Source: Pelagophyceae sp. CCMP2097
Lineage: Eukaryota; Sar; Pelagophyceae
Direction of reading: 5' to 3'
DNA: 10,191 nt
NCBI GenBank assembly: GCA_026770575.1
Contig: MU657308.1
Coordinates: 31,324 to 41,514 of the forward strand
Below, one piece after another: positions 1 through 7,878 of the stretch (the stretch's first letter is position 1; every line of letters starts with the position of its first letter). The translations under genes and the position numbers were made by a program. The notes under the pieces were generated by a model. The model ran no database searches and was not told the DNA's origin. It saw only the letters and a list, made by a program, of their open reading frames with translations.

Positions 1-57
1 TGTACAGCACGAGCAGCCAAATTCGCATGCCAAGCGGAGTAGAAACGTGAACGAGCG

Positions 58-80
58 GGCTCGAACTCGCGACCTCATGC
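58..80 (-). repeat. tRNA-like T-arm / pol III B-box, probable SINE or tRNA remnant
   Basis: The minus strand reads TTGCATGAGGTCGCGAGTTCGAGCCCGC across about 62-89, the pattern of a tRNA variable loop plus T-arm with B box GTTCGAGCC. The T-stem is imperfect and the 5' half of a tRNA is not convincing, so this is a decayed tRNA-derived sequence and not a functional tRNA. Confidence 0.35.
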
Positions 81-255
81 AAGACATTTGAACTGGAGGG
101 CCCATCGGACGGGCGGCCTGGAGCCTGGGGGGGGGTCCGCCAGAGACACGCGCGATGCCGCGGCGACGATGCCACGACGACTGCGCACGGCAACGATGCC
201 GCGGCGTCCGCAGATAGCGCGCGCGCGCCCTGGAGAAAAAGCGGGTAGACTTTCC

Positions 256-295
256 TAGAGTAGATCAAAAAGCCAATTTAAGAACCTGGTCAATA
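256..295 (+). repeat. Remnant of a family B left end
   Basis: TAGAGTAGATC followed by CCAATTTAAGAACCTGGTCAAT resembles the outer 40 bp of the complete B copy at 7879. Nothing of the element's interior follows, so this is a fragment or a solo terminus. Confidence 0.5.
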
Positions 296-500
296 GACAG
301 GTTCAATTTATTTAACTAGTTCAGAACTCGTTCAGAAAATGGCAAACACACAGTTCAAAACAGTTCCGAACTTGTTTTTGAACTGGTTAAACTGAACTCT
401 GAGTTCAATTTAACCAGTTCAGAACTAGTCAAAGTTCAGTTTAACCAATTCTGAACTAGTTTAGAACTAGTTTAGAACTGTTCTAAACTGAGAAAACCCG
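296..500. repeat. AT-rich array of palindromic GTTCAGAAC-like words
   Basis: Variants of GTTCAGAACTAGTT and TTCAATTTAACCAGTTC recur on both strands. Two strong palindromes stand out: arms 380-399 and 401-420 (19 of 20 paired, one-base loop), and 469-478 with 480-489 (perfect, AGTTTAGAAC arms, one-base loop). The composition differs sharply from the GC-rich sequence at 1-240. Confidence 0.8.
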
Positions 501-733
501 CAAATTTGGCTGTCTTTATTGTTCAAAAAAATAGTTTTAATTTAGTGAGGCAAAGTTCAAATCCAGATTAGGTTCGAAATGCCGCCGGTGGGGTTCGAAC
601 CGGCTCATCTATCTTCGGTGGGATGCGACTGAAATCGCCAAAATAAAATAAATAAAATAAAGATGATAAAAATTACGCACCTTCGGGGACTGAACTCAAA
701 ATTCATATTCGACTTCTGAACTCTTCTGAACTC

Positions 734-923
734 GGAAGTTCCACCCCCAATTAGAATAATCCCCAATTAGAATCGTTTCTGACCAATCAGGGAGCCTGGA
801 AATAAAATATGTTCAGAAAAAGGGAATCCCGTTGCTCCGATAGAGCAGGATATGTTCAGAAAAAGATCGATTCTAATTGGGGGATTTCCGGGAAACCCGA
901 TTCTAATTGGGGGTGGAGCTTCC
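734..923. mobile_element. Family A foldback element, copy 1 (190 bp)
   Basis: The outer 24 bases at 734-757 and 900-923 are inverted copies with one mismatch (GGAAGTTCCACCCCCAATTA... outer end). A second inverted block, ATCCCCAATTAGAATCG-like, sits inside each arm, offset by a ~14-bp insertion in the right arm. The centre holds GTTCAGAAAAA twice. There is no coding capacity, so this is a MITE-like non-autonomous element. TA follows the right end but not the left. An ORF across it is only repeat sequence. Confidence 0.85.
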
Positions 924-983
924 TAGCCTTAGCTCGTATTTACGTACGAGTTTTGAACAGGTTAAAAAAAGTGAACTTGTCTT

Positions 984-1171
984 GGAAGGTCCACCCCCAA
1001 TTATAATAACCCCCAATCAGAATCGTTTCTGATCAATCAGGGAGCTTTGAAATATGATTTGTTCAGAAAAAGGGAATCCAGTTGCTCCGATAGAGCAGAA
1101 TATGTTCCGAAAAGGTTGATTCTTATTGGGGGATTTTCGGGAAAGCCGATTTTAATTGGGGTGGAACTTCC
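984..1171. mobile_element. Family A foldback element, copy 2 (188 bp)
   Basis: Colinear with copy 1 along its whole length with scattered substitutions, including the GGAAG...GGAACTTCC ends and the central tctgatcaatcagggagc segment. TA follows the right end and leads straight into the truncated family B copy, so the two are directly joined. No TA lies on the left. Confidence 0.83.
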
Positions 1172-1173
1172 TA

Positions 1174-1510
1174 ATTTAAGAACAGGCGAAAAAATCGACA
1201 AACGACGGTCAATATCTCAATAAGGCATTTATAAGACCCAATTAAAATCCATTAAATCCCTTATTGGTATATTATCCGGCTCCAGGGGACCGTTCCCTAA
1301 TCTGACCGGCGTTTTTCAAGAACCGATGGTCGGTCCAGACTCTGCCTATGCTAAATTTCTCACATAGGTCCTCCGCCGCGGACGCCATGATTTGGGGGTG
1401 GGTGGAGGGGACCCAGGCGCGTCCCCTGGCAGCGTCAAAACCGCAAACAACGGCGTCGCCGGGCCTCTGATTTTTTTTGCTTATCTGGTTCTTAAATTGA
1501 CCTTTATTTC
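1174..1510 (+). mobile_element. Family B element, copy 1, left-truncated
   Basis: Colinear with 7900-8244: the same order of the gaaaaaatcgac, tcaataaggcatttataaga, ggatattatccggctccagg-like and gatggtcggtcc segments, ending ggttcttaaattgacctttat. The outer ~20 bp of the left end are missing and the family A copy 2 abuts the break. A short open frame inside encodes only repeat sequence shared with the copy at 7879. Confidence 0.8.
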
Positions 1511-1554
1511 TTTAGCCTTTTTCCCGGGTTCGTGCCTTTTTCGAGACCCAGCTA

Positions 1555-1744
1555 GGAAGTTCCACCCCCAATTAGAATAATCCCCAATTAGAATCGTTTC
1601 TGACCAATCAGGGAGCTTGGAAATATAATATGTTCAGAAAAATAGAATTTCAATTCTCCGATAGAGCAGAATATGTTCAGAAAAAGGTTGATTCTAAATG
1701 GGGGATTTCCGGGAAAGCCGATTCTAATTTGGGCTGGAAATTCC
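1555..1744. mobile_element. Family A foldback element, copy 3 (190 bp)
   Basis: Colinear with copies 1 and 2. Here TA flanks both ends (1553-1554 and 1745-1746), which fits a TA target-site duplication. The right-hand TA is also the left-hand TA of the adjoining family B copy. The right end (GGAAATTCC) has drifted from the left. Confidence 0.85.
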
Positions 1745-1746
1745 TA

Positions 1747-2108
1747 GAATAAAACTCAGTTTAAGAACCGGCTAAGCGAAAAAAATCAGCGGCCCGGCGA
1801 CGCCGTTGTTTGCGATTTTGACGCTGCCAGGGGGTGCGTCTGGGTCCTCTCCTTCCACCCCCAAATCAAGGCGTCCGTGGAGGACCTATGTGAGAAATTT
1901 AGCATAGGCAGAGTCCGGACCGACCATCGGATCTAAAAAAACGCCGGTCAGATTAAGAACCGGGCCCCTGGAGCCGGATAATATCCCAATAAGGGATTTA
2001 ATGGATTTTAATTGGGTCTTATAAATGCCTTATTGAGATATTGAACGTCTTTTGTCGATTTTTTCGTCGGTTCTTAATCTGACCTGGTTCTTAATCTGAG
2101 TTTTATTC
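1747..2108 (-). mobile_element. Family B element, copy 2, complete and inverted (362 bp)
   Basis: The terminal 23 bp (1747-1769 and 2086-2108) are inverted repeats with one mismatch, outer end GAATAAAACTCAG. The interior matches the copy at 7879 in reverse orientation. TA lies on both sides (1745-1746, 2109-2110). Subterminal GGTTCTTAATCTGA words repeat at the right end, as expected of transposase-binding sites. No coding sequence. Confidence 0.88.
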
Positions 2109-2568
2109 TACGCGCGGAAACTTCACATCCCTACAGGGGATTAGGGCGCTGGGGCCGCGCGGGGGCGCTGCAGGCGACTTTTGAGGGTATAGGGGGGCGC
2201 CCCAGGGCTACCTTAGGCCCAGGCCATAAGGGCTCGGGCGGGAAGCGCCGGCGCCGCGGTACGCCCCGACCTCGGGTCGAAAAAGAACTTTTGGAGAAGG
2301 TGTGCTGTTCAGGTCAAAAGGGTTACTTTGACGAAGAACTTGGAGGTGGGGAAGGCTTACGCGACGCGTGTCGTGGAAGAGCAGGGCGTGGACGAGCAGC
2401 GACAAAGAGTCCACCGGAGTTGAAGTAGATTTCCATCGGAAAAGGCACAGGCCGAAAAGGAGACAGATTTTCCGTCACCCTGGCGGTGCGCAGCAGATAA
2501 TTCGCTAAAGCTCCAGCAGCGCGGACCTCCAAGCTTGCGCGTCTCCAGGAGGCGATGTACCGCGATTG

Positions 2569-3426
2569 ATGGCGCCGCGCCTGTTGGGAATCGTGCTGGG
2601 CGTGGTCCTTTGTGGTGCGTGCGAAAAACATCTGGACTGCGGCTACTCTTGCGGAAAATATGGACGGGGGCGTGGTCGTCCAAGTAGGGATCGGATTGTG
2701 CCTTCGGACGGTCGAATCTCTAGGTTCCGGCTTCGCGGACCCGCGCCTGACCGGTGTACTCGCTGATCCCCACGGCAAGGGTGACGTTTTTCAAAGTGAG
2801 TCGCGTTTGGATCTTAACATGTCTCGTTTGCACTACATGGATAGGTGGCGCCTTTGTTTGAACGCGAAAAACGTCACCCTTGACGTAGGGATCCACTTAG
2901 ACCCGTAGGCTCGAGCTGCTTGCGAAGTTTTAGCTCCGACTCGTCGGAGTTCGCCGGCCGGCCCATGGGCGATCAAGATGCGGCGCGTGCCGTCGACTCG
3001 CTCAGCGGGCTCCACGGCCGGCTTTTGTGCTAGTTGCGGCCAAGCTCTGGCGCAGACGAGCACTGGTGGCGGCCGGTCGGGACGTGGGAAGCTTCCGAGT
3101 CACCGCCGTTTTCAAAGTTTAAAAGGCACCCCGACGTCACCGTCGTCGGAGGCGACTTTGGGATCAAGAACGGATTCCGGAAGGGTGGCTTCTGGTTTTA
3201 CGTCGGCGGCGCACCGGCGGACTTGGTCTACTCGAGCCCGGACTTCCCGACGGACGGCAGCGTCGACATCGAGGCGTCTCTGGACGTCGCGCGGTCATCG
3301 CTTCGCCTGTCGAGTCGCGTGGAGAAGCTTCGCTCATCGCACGGTGCGCGCATCGTAAAAGCGCATCCAGACGATTTCTTCGACCTCAGGCTCGGCTCGG
3401 CGGGGCTGCGGCGAGCAAGGTCTTAG
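2569..3426 (+). CDS. Possible multi-exon secreted-protein gene or captured gene fragment; exon structure unresolved
   Basis: Not recognised. Three stretches look coding. An ATG at 2569 opens MAPRLLGIVLGVVLCGA, a good signal peptide followed by a Cys-rich run, in frame 1. From about 2660 frame 2 reads MDGGVVVQVGIGL and continues to NVTLDVGIHLDP at a TAG at 2906. Frame 1 is open from 3034 to 3426, with DVTVVGGDFGIKNGF, GGFWFYVGGAPADLVY and GSVDIEASLDVARSSLRL, and its third positions are strongly G/C-rich like the proven exons. The alternating hydrophobic pattern suggests beta strands. Candidate splice signals exist (TAG|G at 2723; GTGAGT at 2795), but I cannot join all parts. It lies wholly inside element C. 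It may be a live gene, a pseudogene or captured exons. Confidence 0.3.
2765..2893. repeat. Inverted repeat, 28-bp arms with 73-bp loop
   Basis: Bases 2765-2792 match the reverse complement of 2866-2893 at 26 of 28 positions, including an unbroken CAAGGGTGACGTTTTTC. The arms fall within the candidate gene in element C and could form a stem in DNA or RNA. Confidence 0.8.
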
Positions 3427-3457
3427 ACGCTCCGGTTCCGCACCAGTAGCTTTTTTT

Positions 3458-3471
3458 ACACACACACACAC
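3458..3471. repeat. (AC)7 microsatellite
   Basis: A run of seven AC dinucleotides directly after a T7 tract, 30 bp beyond the stop of the open frame ending at 3426. Confidence 0.9.
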
Positions 3472-4238
3472 GAGGACGTCCTTTCTTTGAACACATGTTC
3501 AGGTCCGGTAATGAACATTTTAATCGGCCTGTGAGGGGACGCCGAGCATACCTGGCGGAAGGAGGAAGTCGGACGAGGGCGCGGTCCTACGACACAGAGG
3601 ACTCTACGCCACTCTCGAGGCTCCTTGTCACTGCGCGTCGACCCAGACTCTCGAAGAACACCGAAAATGAATTCAAAGAATCATGGGGGATAAAAAAATC
3701 CTCCAACCCCACCGACCACCAGCGACGCCCAGAGCGGAGCATCGGCGGGGACCCGATGCGACGCGGAGAGGCAGCAATGGGCCGACGGAGAAAAAGGGTG
3801 CCAATCTCGGTCGACGCCTGTTGGAATTGAGCGCTGGAAGGCTCCAGCGACGTGCCTTGGTCTCGCATGGACAACCCATACGTTTCCTGCGTTGCGGCGG
3901 CGCCCTGGGCGGGAAGTAGTTTGGCATGGGAGGGCACTTTGGGAGGTTGTGCTCGGGCCCTCACGGGACCCGCCACGCGCCGGTAGCCGGTGGGAATCGC
4001 TCGTAGATGTCCCACGACCATCCCGACCACCTCTCGTGCGCCGCGCGGGTATGTACATAAGTGCTTGCCCATTTCGGCATGAAACGCATCCCTAAACCGT
4101 GCCCAAACGGCGCCGAGGACGCCCCCGCCGCGGAACTTTTTGGCCCGGGCAGCTAAACGGACCCCGCCGCGTCGGATCGCACCCTCAAATCCCGCCCACC
4201 ACCAGCGCGTCAGCGCGCACTCGGCTTGCCCAAATTGG
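3472..4238. other. GC-rich stretch with no supported gene
   Basis: Several overlapping open frames exist on both strands, but none shows a recognisable domain, consistent third-position bias or splice signals that link them. A 39-codon ATG frame at 3867 is unconvincing. It forms the right part of element C and the distal upstream flank of the MYB gene. Confidence 0.5.
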
Positions 4239-4303
4239 AATCGCCTCTAGGGATGTGAAATTCCCGCGCGTAGAGAATCATGGTAAGACTCGTACCCCGA
4301 TCG

Positions 4304-4312
4304 TATAATATA
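4304..4312 (+). promoter_or_regulatory. TATA-like element upstream of the MYB gene
   Basis: TATAATATA lies 182 bp upstream of the MYB ATG and 33 bp downstream of the right edge of element C, in a locally AT-rich patch between GC-rich stretches. A promoter role is inferred from position only. The intervening leader contains a (GACTCA)3 tandem at 4431-4448. Confidence 0.35.
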
Positions 4313-4493
4313 TCAAATTCTCCTGACGGGCCCTTTGGCAGTTGAAGGACGCAGAGCCGCATCATTCTCCCATTCCCAAAAACAAATCCACCAGCCCCGA
4401 AGCCCAGCGACCCCTATTAGACCAAAGGGCGACTCAGACTCAGACTCAGAGTGCGCGCGTTCGCCTCGGCCGCCGCAGTGTTGGTCTTCCTGC

Positions 4494-7145
4494 ATGGCGC
4501 TCGAAGGCGGCGCGACGTCGCCCGCGTTGACGAGCGGCGGCGGCGATTCGCCGTCCAACGATGACACGGCGCGGCGGCGTTGGACTCGGCGCGAAGACGA
4601 AAAGCTGCGCCAGGCCGTAGAGGCCTCTGGCGGCGCCTGGGACAAGTGCGCCGCACTGCTGCGGCCGCGGTCCGCGGAGCAGTGCGAGGAGCGCTGGCAG
4701 CGCGGACCAGCGCCCGGTTATCCACCGCGCCGTGCTGCTGCGGCGCCGCCGGACGCGGTCCGCTCATTAGGAAAGTGCTGCGCAACGGCCTCGTCAAGGG
4801 CGCGTTCACCGAGGAAGAGGACGGCATCATCGTCGAGTGCATGCGCAGTGGGCGCATGTCGTGGTTGGAAGTAGCGGCGCGCATCCCCGGACGCATCGGT
4901 GAGCGCGCAAGCCGAGACGGGCCTCGCACGAGCTCATAGACGCATTTCTTGGGAGTGTGCGGCCGCTCTAAAAATGCGCGCGCGCGGGCGCTCGCGCAGC
5001 GGTTGCTGCGTCTGCTCAGTATAGCGCGCTTTGATTGGCATGTCGATGCCGCTCGTCGCCGCACTCGGCGCGCTAGGCAAGCAGTGCCGCGAGCGCTGGA
5101 CGAATCATCTGGACCCGCACCTGAAGAAGGGCGGGTGGACGCAGGACGAGGACACGATCATGAGCGAGGCGCAGAACCGTTGGGGCAACGCTTGGACGAA
5201 GATCGCGGAGCTGCTTCCAGGGAGGGCCGAAAACGCAGTCAAAAACCGTACAACCCCGCGCGTGTTTGTCGGCAAACGGAACGACCGTCATGAAGTGCCG
5301 GCGGAGCCTCGTCGGCCGCGGAAAGAAGATGACACGGAAGACTCGTCAGCTGCAAAGTGGAACAATTCGCTAGGTTGGAACTCGGCTTTCCGACGCAACA
5401 ACGCGGCAAACTTCGGCAGCACGCCCGTCGTCACCGTCGTGCGTCCCTTTTGCGCCCTCGCCAACGCAGCGACGAATCGGAGAAGCCTCGGCGAGGCGCC
5501 TCTTCGAAAATGGCGTCGCTCCTAGGCGGTCGCGCGCGCGCGGCGTTCGATGGAGGACGTGGACGCGGCGTGCGGCGCAGCGCCGCGGAGCGCGGGCAAG
5601 TCGCCTTCGTCGTCGGACGGCGGCGACGAATACGCCGCCGCGCAGCCAAAGGCGCCGCCCGTCTCCGCGACGCCAGAGGTCGCGAAGAAGCCGGCGCGGC
5701 GCCACTTTGCCGACGCGGCGGCCGCCGCGCTCGAGCCTGCCCAGGGCAAGGGGCCCGACGCCGACGGCGCCGACGGCGACAAGACATCGCATGAGATGAA
5801 ATTCGCCCAGCGTTCGCCGGCGCCGCCTCCGAAGCGGTCGCGCACGAGCGGCCACCCGGCGCGCAACAACTCGGCGGACGACGTGCCGAAACGCAGCGCG
5901 TCTGCGTCGGACGAGGACATAAAGATGTCCGCATCGAGCGAAGCCAGCGACGCCAGCGACGCCAGCGGCTCCGATGCCGGCGCCCGGCGGCGGCGGCCCT
6001 CGGCGTGGGGCACGCCCGTCGCTGCGCGGCGCTCGGCGGAGGAGGGCGACGACGCAGCGGCGGCTGCGTGGGTGCCGAGCGGGGGTATGCTGACTATGCG
6101 CATGGCTATGGCCCAATTTCAAGGCCTCGTGCGGCACCGCGACCAGCTGCGCCACCTTCAGCGCACGGCGGTGAAGCGGCCCACGCTCGGCCGCGCCGCC
6201 GCCTGCACGGTTATGTGCTACGCGCTCGCCGATATCGCGCGCCTCGCTGACGCGGAGCGTCAGCGCAAGGCCGCGCGCGCCGCGTCGCTCTCGCTCAAGC
6301 TCGCGTCGCGCGCCTCGCCCGGCGGCGGCGCGCCGCGCGCCGGCGCCACGAACACGCGCACGAGCCGCGCGGCGGCGGCGGGCGCCGCGGAGCCGCGCGG
6401 CGCGCCAGCGTCGCCGCCGCCGCCGTCGCCGCCGCCGACGCCGCTGTCGGCGGCGCTCTACGCCGAGCCACGCATCAAGGGCTTCCGCGGCAGCAAGCCT
6501 CGGAAGCACGTGCCGCGGCCGGAGACGCCCCCGCCGGGCTGGTTCCCGCTGTCGCCGCCGAGCGCCGCGCCGCGCACGTTCGACGCGTCGCCAGCGCCGT
6601 CGGCGCTCTTCCACGCAGAAGCGTCGCCGCTCGACTTTGCGTCGCCGCGCCTCGAGGCGTCGCCAATCGCCTTCGGCATTTCGCCGCTCAACTTTGAGTC
6701 CTCGCCGCTCGCTTTCACGGCGTCGCCGCTCGGTGTTACGTCGTCGCTCGCCTTTACGGCGTCGCCCGCATTTGCCTCGCCGTGCGCCTTCGACGCGCCG
6801 CCGCTCGGGGCGCTCTTCGCCGCTGAGGCAGAGGCGCCTGCAGAGTCGTTCGACGACGACGCGCCGCCGGCGGTCTCGCGGCTGCCGGGTCCAATCGAGC
6901 TGCAAGGGCGGTCGAATCTCGACGCGCCGCCGGCGCCGCGCGGCGGCTGGCCCGGCCCGGAGCGCGCGGCGCCGGGCGACGACTCGCCCGTCGACTCGCC
7001 CGACGCCGACGACTCGGCCGACGACCCGGCCACGCCGGCGACGGTCCTCGCCATCGACTCGACGAACTCCATCCCTCCAAAGGCCTGGCAGAAGCCGTTC
7101 CTCGAGACCGATGCCAGCCACCAAGGCCCCGGAGGAGCCTTGTAA
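4494..7145 (+). CDS. R1R2R3 MYB transcription factor (MYB3R type), five exons
   Basis: Seen: exons 4494-4699, 4771-4898, 5077-5247, 5374-5438 and 5526-7145 join to 729 residues. Three MYB repeats follow one another. R1 has Trp30, Trp49 and Trp68. R2 has Phe81, Trp100 and Trp119, including KQCRERW with the conserved Cys115. R3 has Trp132, Trp151 and Trp170, ending NAVKNRWNSAF. Every aromatic spacing is 18 residues. The R1-R2 linker reads WQKVLRNGLVKG, as in c-Myb/MYB3R proteins. Known: such proteins bind DNA in the nucleus and control cell-cycle genes. The C-terminal 539 residues sit in one exon. They are low complexity, with acidic/serine stretches, one likely helical segment (about 378-450) and an SP-rich repeat (about 539-625). 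The start is the first in-frame ATG; upstream the frame is open but has no ATG. The joins at 4699/4771 (GC donor) and 5438/5526 are the least certain. The C-terminus has no domain I recognise. Confidence 0.9.
4700..4770 (+). other. Inferred GC-AG intron 1 of the MYB gene
   Basis: R1 ends ...ERWQ in frame 3 and R2 begins KVLRNGLVKG in frame 2, so something must be removed between them. Splicing CA|GCGCGG to CTCATTAG|G gives exactly the MYB3R linker WQKVLRNG. The alternative, a GT donor at 4717 with an AAAG acceptor at 4774, keeps frame but adds RGPAP, drops the Lys and breaks the TAG|G acceptor rule seen in the neighbouring introns. Confidence 0.65.
6571..6830 (+). repeat. SP-hydrophobic repeat within the MYB C-terminal domain
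   Basis: Around residues 539-625 the protein repeats a short unit of the type (A/S)SP-L-x-F, roughly every 8-10 residues: ASPLDF, ASPIAF, ISPLNF, SSPLAF, ASPLGV, ASPAF, ASPCAF. Serine-proline is the minimal target of proline-directed kinases such as CDKs, and MYB3R/B-Myb proteins are known CDK substrates. That this repeat is phosphorylated is inference. At the DNA level it appears as recurring tcgccgctc words. Confidence 0.75.
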
Positions 7146-7266
7146 TGAACGTGCAACGACGCCAAAGGCTCCGCGCCGTACAACGGATACGCGGTGCGGC
7201 CCTGGGAGCGGGCCCCGAGGCCGATGCCCGCGAAGCGCGCACGAAAGCTCCCACTAGAGGCCCTCC

Positions 7267-7854
7267 ATGACGCACGCAGTAGGAATTCCTACTAGGATTC
7301 CTACGTGCTCCGGGCAGTCCCGAAACCCCGAACTCTCCCGTGGCCCTGGGGCGGTTTTGCCCTTTCCCTGCAGCCGTTTTACCTCACCGCTTAAGCGCCT
7401 GGCGCAACGCGGACCCGGCGCTTGGCATCGACCTGCGACGGCGTCGTGCGGACCCGGCGCTGCCCGCAGCAAGGGCCCGCAGCCGGGCCCGCAGCCGGGC
7501 CCGCAGCCGGGCCCGCAGCCGGGCACAGCCGGTCGGCCGGAGCCGGCTATCGCCGCTGCTGCGCCCCTACTTCCTCAACCCAACCAACCCAAACATCGGC
7601 CACGCCGTCCGCCGGCCCACAATATGCTGGTATGCCTAGCCAGCGATCAAACGCCTCGGCGTGCGAGAACAAGGCCCGCCCGCCCTCGAACTGAGCCGCC
7701 GGAAGAATATACCAACTGGCAGACATCGGTGCTGTCTAAAACCGATCAAAGGTTCCATTCAGTGAGGCGGACGACCCAGATCGTCGCTCCTGCTCAGGGC
7801 CGGCGGCCAGCCCGATCTACTGTCCGCTCTGCGACAGTCTTTCCCGGGATATAA
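7267..7854 (+). CDS. Unrecognised 195-codon open frame downstream of MYB, doubtful
   Basis: Opens with ATG at 7267 and runs to a stop at 7852-7854, spanning the minisatellite as a GPQP repeat. The product is Pro/Arg/Ala-rich with no domain or localisation signal I recognise, and third positions lack the strong G/C bias of the MYB exons. The frame overlaps the 7850 TATA-like site. It is more likely MYB 3' flank than a gene. Confidence 0.12.
   Translation: MTHAVGIPTRIPTCSGQSRNPELSRGPGAVLPFPCSRFTSPLKRLAQRGPGAWHRPATASCGPGAARSKGPQPGPQPGPQPGPQPGTAGRPEPAIAAAAPLLPQPNQPKHRPRRPPAHNMLVCLASDQTPRRARTRPARPRTEPPEEYTNWQTSVLSKTDQRFHSVRRTTQIVAPAQGRRPARSTVRSATVFPGI
7279..7292. repeat. 14-bp perfect palindrome plus partial copy
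   Basis: GTAGGAATTCCTAC is its own reverse complement and is followed at once by TAGGATTCCTAC, a near copy. It sits 134 bp after the MYB stop, so it could mark the transcript 3' region or an element scar. Confidence 0.6.
7473..7530. repeat. 12-bp minisatellite, four full units plus a partial
   Basis: GGGCCCGCAGCC repeats four times without change from 7473 to 7520, then degenerates to gggcacagcc. The identical units suggest recent slippage. In one + frame it would encode Gly-Pro-Gln-Pro repeats. Confidence 0.95.
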
Positions 7855-7857
7855 ATA
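7850..7857 (+). promoter_or_regulatory. TATA-like element, possibly the ancestral ISCA1 promoter
   Basis: TATAAATA follows a GC-rich stretch and lies 22 bp before the family B insertion. It is now 1146 bp from the ISCA1 ATG. Removing the B copy with one TA (368 bp) and element D (667 bp) would leave it about 111 bp upstream. Role inferred from position. Confidence 0.3.
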
Positions 7858-7878
7858 ATCAACCCTCACGCCTCACTA

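Larger units (their letters stand above)
2111..4270. mobile_element. Element C: 2.16-kb unit bounded by a 32-bp inverted repeat
   Basis: Bases 2111-2142 (CGCGCGGAAACTTCACATCC...) match the reverse complement of 4239-4270 at 28 of 32 positions. TA flanks both outer ends (2109-2110, 4271-4272), as for families A and B. The interior is GC-rich and gene-like in places (2569-3426), with no transposase motif I can see. A caveat: read the other way, TAGGGATGTGAAA at 4248 looks like an hAT-type terminus pointing outward, so these could be two separate element ends. Confidence 0.5.

Noticed and set aside
809..1580. Short open frames at 809-1006 and 1392-1580
   Set aside because: They run through family A and B element sequence and match other copies of the repeats. 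They are not genes. The same holds for 8062-8247.
734..1744. CRISPR-like array from the repeated blocks
   Set aside because: The repeats are whole ~190-bp foldback elements, irregularly spaced and themselves palindromic, in a eukaryotic setting.
3587..4072. A 161-codon minus-strand open frame
   Set aside because: No recognisable domain. It competes with several equally long frames on both strands and shows no consistent codon bias.
4239..4330. Possible rRNA-derived fragment
   Set aside because: Phrases such as ggatgtgaaattc first looked rRNA-like, but I could not extend any match. The segment is explained by the element C terminus and the MYB upstream flank.
4335..4493. An N-terminal extension of the MYB protein
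   Set aside because: The frame is open but its first codon is TTG. The first in-frame ATG is 4494, in a reasonable context.
5350..5357. Alternative acceptor CAG at 5349 for MYB intron 3
   Set aside because: It keeps frame but gives NAVKNPAKWNNS. The TAG|G at 5373 restores the canonical KNRWNSAF of the R3 recognition helix.
5370..7124. A 584-codon open frame on the minus strand opposite the MYB last exon
   Set aside because: The product is dominated by Arg runs and follows from the high GC and codon bias of the MYB exon on the other strand. There is no domain and no splice logic.
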